64,000 nt of DNA from Cryptomeria japonica (taxonomy: Eukaryota; Streptophyta; Pinopsida; Cupressales; Cupressaceae), in contig NC_081408.1 in the NCBI RefSeq assembly GCF_030272615.1, positions 335,888,793 to 335,952,792 of the forward strand, written 5' to 3'. The position numbers were made by a program, and so were the translations under genes. Numbering within the stretch: position 1 is the first letter of the stretch; each line of letters begins with the position of its first letter. The notes beneath the pieces were generated by a model. It searched no databases. It worked only from the letters and a program-made list of their open reading frames with translations, and was not told where the DNA came from. Shown here piece by piece: positions 56,955 through 64,000 of the stretch.

Positions 56955-58622
56955 TGTAGCGTCGTAAATTGTACGCACTTGCTAGGGTGGTACAATTTCA
57001 CACCTAGTTTAGCACCCGCCTTGGTGCATTTTATATTTTCCATTGCATTTCCCCTTTAGCACTTAATTAATCAAATTAATTAGGTCTAAGGTCCTATTTC
57101 ATCGTCCTCTACATCATAAAGTTGGGCCCTTTCATCATAGTGTGCCCTTTTTATTTTTATTCCTCCAATGAATCATTCAATCAAAAACCCTGATTAGGTC
57201 CTATTTTGAACTTGGGGGCTTGATTTCGGGGGTCAAAACATCTCGAAATCACCTCTAACTTCGGGATTCTCTCTAAAATCATCATATCCGACGGCCCTAA
57301 AAATTTGGTGAAAAGTTGTTGGGACCATGGCGCCCGGAGTGCACATGGTCCCGGACATTTTTCTCGAAATTTTAGGAGCGCAATCCAATCATAAAATAAA
57401 GCTTAACCCCAAGAAATTGGCGGGAAATTCAATCTCTAGGTTGGCCAAAAGACGAAATTATGACCTAGGGTTTCATACATAAGAGCTCTTTTTCTTCATT
57501 GGAAAGGATCCAATTTTTGGTTTTCAGGAACCTCATATGTAGCGAAAGAGAAGATCTTGAAGACTTCAACAACATTCAACATTCCTCTATCAAGCATTTA
57601 TCAATTTCATTCATCCATTTAGGGCTTGGAAGACATTGAAGAACAATAGGAGATTACCGACTGAAGATTGGCTTGTACTCCTCCCTTGGGGGTTGGGTAT
57701 GATTTCATGTTGTTTTCATGTCTTTGCATAAGCTTCGATATGTCCTTTATTCATGCTTTAGATCACTTTGCATCTTGATTTAGAGCATTTACATCATCAT
57801 TTACAAGCAATTAGGGTTTACTTTCTAGGTTTCTCTAGTTTGCTTGCTTGCATTTTAGGACCTTGCACACACACTAAGTCTGCACACACAATACATTTTA
57901 CAATACAACTTGGCTATTTGTGGAGGTGGAAATCACCAAAGCGGGGGTTTGACTAAGGCAAAACCCTATATAGCTGCCCATACCCTTTTCAGATATAAGT
58001 GCAGGTTTTGGGACTCGGATGACGCTGCAGGAGACAGATCTGGGAAAAGCAAGTCAAGACAGCACTCCACATCAAATTGCAGAGCAAAAGACCTGGACAG
58101 GGGCGCTGGGCACCCTGGTCCTGCCAGGACAGGGGCGCTGGGTGCCCTGGTCCCTAGGACAAAGGCACTGGGCACCCTGGTCCTCCTGACAGACAGCATT
58201 TTTTGACATTTCCGGCAGTTTTCCAGAGTGCAAAACAGCAGTTTCAGGTGCAGTTTCTGGCACTGTATCAGGACAGTGGCACCCGCGCCCCCGTCCCGAA
58301 CATTTTCAATCCGATTTTGACTCTGGGTACACATCTACATTCTTATTTCATCCTTGTATTTATAGCTGTTCATTGTTTAATCTCAATTCTACAATCTTGT
58401 TATTCGTTTGTACATGCATTTTGGGATTAGGACTTAAACTTGCATCATTTTATCTTTCAATTTCAATGAAGGAATAGAAATCCTAATAGGTAGCCCATGG
58501 CTCTCTCTTTCACAAGAAGAAGTAGCCAATTGTGTGATACCTCTAGGCTCTTTCATATTCCGTAATGTGTGTCAAAAGGTAGGATTAGGGCATGTTAACC
58601 TAGTCTCGCTTTTTCCCCTACA
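56955..58622 (+). repeat. 5' LTR of GYPSY-J
   Basis: TGTAGCGTCGTAAATTGTAC to TTTTCCCCTACA, 1668 bp. The first 337 bases are repeated almost exactly at 63664-64000. A GC-rich repeat lies at 58095-58190. Confidence 0.9.
58095..58190. repeat. Three GC-rich 30-32 bp units in the GYPSY-J LTR
   Basis: Units begin at 58095, 58127 and 58157 (GGACAGGGGCGCTGGGCACC then CTGGTCCTGCCA type). Each can pair CAGGAC with GTCCTG. GC-rich in an AT-rich LTR. Confidence 0.85.
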
Positions 58623-58625
58623 CAT

Positions 58626-58641
58626 TTTGGTGAACCCGACA
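58626..58641 (+). other. Probable primer-binding site of GYPSY-J
   Basis: TTGGTGAACCCGACAT, a few bases after the LTR end. Placement fits a primer site; I do not name the tRNA. Confidence 0.5.
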
Positions 58642-58698
58642 TGAAACTTATTATTGCTTTCTCTTGCATTGTGTGTTTAAATTTTATGCAATTTCAAA

Positions 58699-60160
58699 AT
58701 GTCAGATTTTTATTTGCAAGATGTTCATATTTGTGATGATTATGAGTTAGATGAAGCTTTTGATGAGTTTTTGAAACCTAAATATACCAAACCTTCATTT
58801 TACTAAAAACTCATAAACATTGTTACTATGCCATTTTGTTGTGATGAGAATGATAAGTCGAATGATTCCTCTCAAGGGTACATTCCTATCAACTCTTCCA
58901 CTAAATCTAGTAACATGGTTGTTTTCAATGATCCCCTCTATGAAGAGATATCTCCTTTTGAATCAAAAGATGAACCTTTTAATAGATATGATCATGCTTT
59001 GTTAGATGATGCCCTTGATGACTTTGTGGCTCCTAAAAAATGCTCCCTTCATGAGGATCCTTTTGTGCAAGAAGATGACATTATCCCTACATTTCCTAGT
59101 GATGGCATTTCCTTTTCCAACAAAATTCCCACTAGAGATGATGAATTAATGATAAATGCTTACCCTTCTCCTAAAGTTTGTCTTACCCATAAACATCCCT
59201 TAGAGAAAGAAGATGAAATAAAAAGCAATTTCCTTAATTCTCTCTCCCCTAAAGATAATATTGAACATATTTTGAGGAAAGAGGATGAGTTTAACACATC
59301 TATTGATGCTCTCCCTCCTAAGGATGAGGAATTAATAAATAATGTTCTCTCCTCTCCCGAAAGTGACAATACTTCAAACATCCCTTTCAACCACTTCACT
59401 ATTTGGGATGAACCATTAGAAGAAGGTGTAGATTATTCTCTCTCCCTTGATAATTTCTCACCTTCCTTGAATCTCAATTATTCTCCCTCTAAAAATAAAG
59501 CATCTCTCTCTCCTCAACTTGGTTCTACTCATAAGGATACCCTAGTTCAAAGCAAGATGGTTAACATCTCTTTCAAAGATCTCCCTCTCAAAAGTGAGAC
59601 TTTAGAGAGTAATGTTGATTCTTCTCCTAGAGAGTTTATTCCCCATGTAGATCCTTTGATGATAGAGGATGATATGACCTTTCCTAGCATTACTTTTCCT
59701 ACTAGAACATCAATGCCTACCCCTTGTCTCTCTCCTAAAATTGATTTAATCCGTGATAAGATTTTAGTGCAAGAGAAGACTATCAATAATTTTTCCAACA
59801 CTTTTGTTCATTCCTCTAAACCATCCTCAATCAATTTGATACATGTGAATGAAACAACTAACAAACCTCTCTTCACTATCCAAGGTGCTTGTCCTTCTCA
59901 AAATTCTCAACCTTTAAATAAGCCTATCTTAGTGGTTCAAGGTGGTTATGCTAATGATTCTTTTTGCACTCCTAAGAAACCTATTATTACTATGCAAGGA
60001 GGTTATTCTTCTAAGAGCCCTTATGAGTATGCTAAGCAACTAACTAGAGAGAGTTATCATGCGGTTGCCCATACTTATAACACAAGAAACAATAGGCAAC
60101 CTAATCCTCCTCTAGTTATCCCAACTTCACTTCTTCTTCCCAACCTATTCTTCCTCAAGC
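58699..60160 (+). pseudogene. GYPSY-J polyprotein, acidic N-terminal region
   Basis: From ATG 58699 (MSDFYLQDVHICDDYELDEA) with one stop at 58804, then open from 58828 for 458 codons, the longest ORF in the window. No gag domain is recognisable. It is rich in Asp/Glu, Ser and Pro with repeated phrases: HKHPLEKEDEI / HILRKEDEF, and near the end three QGxY-type units (KPLFTIQGACPSQ, KPILVVQGGYAND, KPIITMQGGYSSK). Predicted largely disordered. A frameshift near 60130 leads into the protease frame. Its job is unknown; it stands where gag should be. Confidence 0.75.
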
Positions 60161-61775
60161 TCCACGTATTTCACAAGTTCTTGGTAAGGAATATGATCTC
60201 ATAGAACAACTTAAAGCTACCCCTGCTAAGATATCCCTTTGGGATTTGATCCAAACTTCTTCCACTCATCATGGAATGTTATAAGATGCCTTGAAAGATT
60301 TGAATGTTCCTCCACCTAATACATCTAGTAATAAAGTGTCTTTGGTTAACTTTGTGATGAATCCTAAAGCTCAAATTGTGTTTACTCAAGATGAATTGCC
60401 TACTAGTGAAATTCAACATCAATATGATCCCTTGATGATTGTGGTTATCATAAATGACATTGCTATAAGATGAACACTGGTAGATAATGGCTCTGGCCTT
60501 AATGTGTGTAGCATTAATCTATTGCATAAGATGAATGTGGATACATCCCTTATTGAGCCTGACTCTCATCCCATTCGAGGCTTTGATAATGTGGCTAAGT
60601 CTTCATTAGGTATTATCACCTTACCCATCACAGTGGGACCTGTTACTTTTCCCACTCCCATCCATGTTATGTCGGGAAATCTAACATACAACTTGTTATT
60701 AGGGAGACCTTGGATTCAAAGTATGCAAGCTGTCCCCTCTACATTGCATAGACAAGTTAAATTTATTTATAACAATAAGACATATACCTTGATAGGTGAT
60801 ACTAATCTTCAGGCTTGTTTGCAAACATCTACTTCCAAAGGGAGTTCTTCTCAATCTTCCTCTTCTAATGATGACTCTTTAAACAAGATACCTATGGATG
60901 AATCATCACCCTCTGATAATCAAAATTCTTTGGATAAGTCTGAAGTTCCTAAAGAAGATTCTTCTCAACTTGAATCTACACATGAAAAGGCTTTTGATCC
61001 TGAGAAGGTTCTCGTAGAAGATGATTGTGGATTTCTTGATTTCAATCCCACCTTTGTAGGTGAGTATAGGGTTCCTCCTAGAGAGCTTAAAGTTAAAAAG
61101 AAGGAAGAAACTAGAGATCAATCAGTCTTACCTGAACCTATGAGCAATAATTTTGTGGCTGCTTCTCAAACTTCTTCTCCTCACACTTCTAATTCTGAAG
61201 AGTTTGATTCTTTGTCTTATGAAAAACTGCCTTTTCTTTCTGAAATGGCTGATCGTTATGGTCATGGTTTTTGCATTTTTGCTAAGCATGGGTATCATGG
61301 AAATGGTTGTGGCACTCACAAACAAGGGATAAAGGTTCCTCTAGAGAATAATCTTCACAATTATGCCTTTGGACTTGGCTATAATCCCTGCAAGCCCACC
61401 AAAGAATCTAAAAGACCATCTCTCAATGTGAATGCTATATTTAGTAGTGATGATGATCTCACTTCAACTAAATCATCTTCTACTTCTGTCAACTCTCATT
61501 CCCCTCATAAGGAAATCTTGGCGATGAACAAATCTCTTTATGACTCCCCTCAAATTTCTAAATCCACTTATGAATCTTTATCTCCTATTCATCATAAAGT
61601 CCTTTCCTCCAGGGATAAGACTCTAATGAATTACACTCATCCCTCTTCTAAGATTTCTTGTGACTTTTCTTCTTCAATTTTTATCATTTTATACATGTTT
61701 TTGATCTCACTTATAGTTGAGCATTTAACATGTCATATTCAAATACCTCATTCAATCTATCATGTCTTTAAATAA
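60161..61775 (+). pseudogene. GYPSY-J aspartic protease and G-patch
   Basis: In the other frame: KEYDLIEQLKATPAKISLWD (a common lead-in to plant gypsy proteases), stops near 60282 and 60471, then LVDNGSGLNVCSINLLHKM with the catalytic Asp near 60483, YNLLLGRPWIQSMQAVPSTL and HRQVKFIYN. A 423-codon open stretch (60504-61775) continues through a Ser-rich linker to a G-patch at 61259-61390 (HGYHGNGCGTHKQGIKVPLE ... FGLGYNP), then Ser-rich text and a hydrophobic end. A protease retained in an element without RT or integrase is unusual. It aligns in order with the TAT-1 protease and G-patch. Confidence 0.8.
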
Positions 61776-63663
61776 CATTAATGGTTGTTATGTTGCTCAT
61801 CATTATGTGACATTGGTAGCTCATTTACTGGGGGCTCATTGTCATTCATGATGGTACAATTTCAAGTGCAATCATATTTTTGAAGCAACATAATAGCCTA
61901 ATTTTTAAGTTATCTCTTGTTCCTATGGGGACAAGAGTGATTTCATACATCTTTTCTTTTTATGATTAAAATTTCCTTTTAGGGTAATAGTGTGGAAATA
62001 TCGATCATCTTTTCTTTAGAATCCTCTTTTCCTAGATATGGGAGAAGATGTGTATTCTCTTTCTTATCCTACCCACTTCTTGTGAGGCGCATTTTACATA
62101 CACTAATGTCTTGCTTGCATGAACTCATGTGAGTATGTAGTACATTTTGCTTATGTCTAAATCTCTCCCTAGAAGATTGTGTAAGTCCTTCTCATTGTCC
62201 TTATCCTTGGGAGGCAATGATCTTTCCTTATTTTCATCCAAGGATCCACTTTTTCCTATTTCGTGGATGGTGTGGACTTTATTACTTGATGTTATTCCTT
62301 GTATGCATTTGTTGTTGTTTGTTAAAGGATTCTCTCTTACAAGAGGTGTAAGTCCTTGACTACAACCTCTTTTGCACTTGGTAAAGTACATCTATAATGA
62401 ATTCACTCTCCCAATTGGGTTAAAAGGAGCGTCATCCTTCATTAAGAATCACTTTCACCTAGCAAAAGAAGGAAGTATCGCATTCTTATTCTCTTCTTTG
62501 TCTTATTCTAGAAGGTGTTATATTTGTCTAAAACAATTCTTCTCGGGGATAGGTGTCTTTTGTACAAAGATCTCTTCTTCTCTAAGGATCTCCTTTACAC
62601 ATATTACAAGATATCCCTTTTCAACTATCTTATCCTTGCCTAAAGAGTGCAAAACTCTGTTGCTTGGATCTATGACATTATTACATTTTTGGGGTATCTT
62701 CTTTTGTGATGAAGGTAGGTATCCTTGTTCTACTTTGCTTATGACATAAACATTACACTTTTTGAGCAATGGGTCATTCTCGGAACCAAAGCACAGACTC
62801 TTAGAGCGAGATGTCTCCATTTTTCTTTTATGCAAGGTGATTATTATCGGAACCAGAGCACAAACTCTTAGAGCGAGATGTCACACTTTTGTACTATACA
62901 TATACAGGTTGTAGCATACTCAGGCATAGACTCCTATGAGGTGATTCTAACCTCACTTACACACACATGCACGAGGTTGATTGGAACTAGCGGCATAAGG
63001 CTAGACTTTCTCACTCTCCTCCCTTACATGGATCACCTAGACAGACTCTAGGGGCTAGTTTTCCATGTCCTTTTTCCCATGGATCACCTAGACAAGATCT
63101 AGGGGTGAGAAGTCCATGTTTTCTCTCTCACTATTCTTCTCATGGATCACCAATGTGTGTATTCATGCTTTTTTCCTTTCTTTTCTTCTCTTTGCATTTT
63201 GTTTCCATTTACATCCTTCATCTTGTGTTAGAGAACTCTCCAATCCTCACACTCTTTGTTGTGTTGGAATTGAGATTTAGTCCTCTTTCTTACCAAATGA
63301 TTCTCCATTAGTTTTTGATCTCATATCAAATCTTCTTGTGAGCATTTGTCATCAATATTCTTTAACAATTCGAAGTGGTAAACATGATACCTTGTTTCAA
63401 CTCACTAAAATTAGCAAGCCGAAATAGGGGGGGGCATATAGCTACCCTCGAATTTTCATCACCTTCCTTAGTAAGAATTAGGTGATTTTGTGATCTAACA
63501 TGTGTTTTGTAGGGTGCGGTTCCTAACTGTGTACTGCAGATACCGCTGGGTGCTTCGTTCGACAGACTTATGGATATATCCTTTTTCAAATAATGTTTAC
63601 TTTTCTGTACTTTAGCTTGCATATGCACGTAGTGTTCATATGACCGCTAAAGTGGGGGCTAAA
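61776..63663 (+). other. GYPSY-J 3' non-coding region
   Basis: About 1.9 kb, T/C-rich, without a convincing ORF. Holds duplicated 36-base words at 62780 and 62847 (CTTAGAGCGAGATGTC) and three CATGGATCACC copies at 63028, 63079 and 63140. Ends in the polypurine tract CTAAAGTGGGGGCTAAA (63647-63663); a run of eight G at about 63428 could be a second one. Confidence 0.6.
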
Positions 63664-64000
63664 TATAGCATCGTAAATTGTACGCACTTGCTAGGGTGGT
63701 ACAATTTCACACCTAGTTTAGCACCCGCCTTGGCCCATTTTATATTTTGCATTGCATTTCCCCTTTAGCACTTAATTAATCAAATTAATTAGGTATAAGG
63801 TCCTATTTCATCATCCTCTACATCATAAAGTTGGGCCCTTTCATCATAGTGTACCCTTTTCATTTTTATTCCTCCAATGAATCATTTAATCAAAAACCCT
63901 GATTAGGTCCTATTTTGAACTTGGGGGATTGATTTCGGGGGTCAAAACATCTCGAAATCACCTGTAACTTTGGGATTCTCTCTAAAATCATCATATCCAA
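63664..64000 (+). repeat. 3' LTR of GYPSY-J, cut by the window edge
   Basis: TATAGCATCGTAAATTGTAC onward (TG mutated to TA). It differs from 56955-57291 at only about ten positions by eye, so this is one of the younger insertions here. Confidence 0.9.

Larger units (their letters stand above)
56955..64000 (+). mobile_element. GYPSY-J: gypsy-type element with protease but no RT or integrase
   Basis: 5' LTR 56955-58622, primer-site region from 58626, internal region to 63663, 3' LTR from 63664 running off the window. Internal length about 5.0 kb. It encodes one long decayed ORF (58699-61775) with an acidic N-terminus, retropepsin and G-patch; 61776-63663 is non-coding. With no RT or integrase and no space where they were lost, it is non-autonomous. 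Confidence 0.8.

Noticed and set aside
57910-58334. ORFs of 98 and 122 codons in the GYPSY-J LTR
   Set aside because: Created by the GC-rich tandem repeat at 58095-58190; they lie wholly within the LTR.
62125-62835. Minus-strand ORFs of 88 and 105 codons in the GYPSY-J 3' region
   Set aside because: Lys/Glu-rich readings of a T/C-rich strand; no motif and no second copy to compare.
1-64000. Endogenous pararetrovirus or other viral insertion
   Set aside because: Every RT-related segment lies between LTRs with target duplications, primer sites and an integrase or clear copia/gypsy order; no movement or coat protein is seen.

Overview
The window looks like a plant nuclear genome made entirely of nested LTR retrotransposons. 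It is AT-rich. I see no host gene, no tRNA or rRNA gene and no CRISPR. The LTR ends, the Met-tRNA- and Lys-tRNA-type primer-binding sites, a second RNase H in a Ty3/gypsy polyprotein and a plant mobile domain (PMD) ORF all point to a seed plant with a very large, repeat-laden genome. A gymnosperm is plausible, but that is inference and I do not name a species.

Outermost to innermost, using names coined here. COPIA-H (+, LTR part 53004-53858, gag start to 54157) is split by COPIA-A (-, 1738-53003). COPIA-A's 3' LTR is split by TAT-0 (gypsy 3' end, +, 1-1737). COPIA-A's RNase H is split by NA-B (-, 2571-48027), a pol-less copia-type element. NA-B received three insertions: TAT-1 (-, 3198-20347, duplication CAAAT), NA-C (+, 22082-40426, duplication ACATC) and SOLO-E, a probable long solo LTR (43058-46931). 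NA-C's first ORF is split by a compound block of TAT-2 (about 23893-28045) and NA-D (-, about 28100-35457). NA-D's first ORF is split by solo LTR SOLO-S (32315-33048). On the right, COPIA-I (+, 54158-56954) lies in COPIA-H gag, and GYPSY-J (+, 56955 to beyond the window) lies in COPIA-I's 3' LTR.

TAT-1 is a decayed but structurally complete 17 kb Tat-like gypsy element: gag, protease, G-patch, RT, RNase H, a second RNase H and integrase on the minus strand, plus a PMD ORF on the opposite strand between pol and the 3' LTR. COPIA-A has gag, protease, integrase and RNase H but has lost most of its RT. GYPSY-J has a protease and a G-patch but no RT or integrase.

The most interesting content is the NA-B/NA-C/NA-D family. 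These are three divergent elements with copia-like LTR ends and primer sites but no pol. Each encodes ORF1 (coiled coil, then up to five CCHC zinc knuckles) and a large ORF2 of about 1,000 codons that I do not recognise. ORF2 motifs are conserved across all three copies, so the protein was under selection while the family moved. None of the ORFs here is intact; most breaks are single stops or frameshifts.
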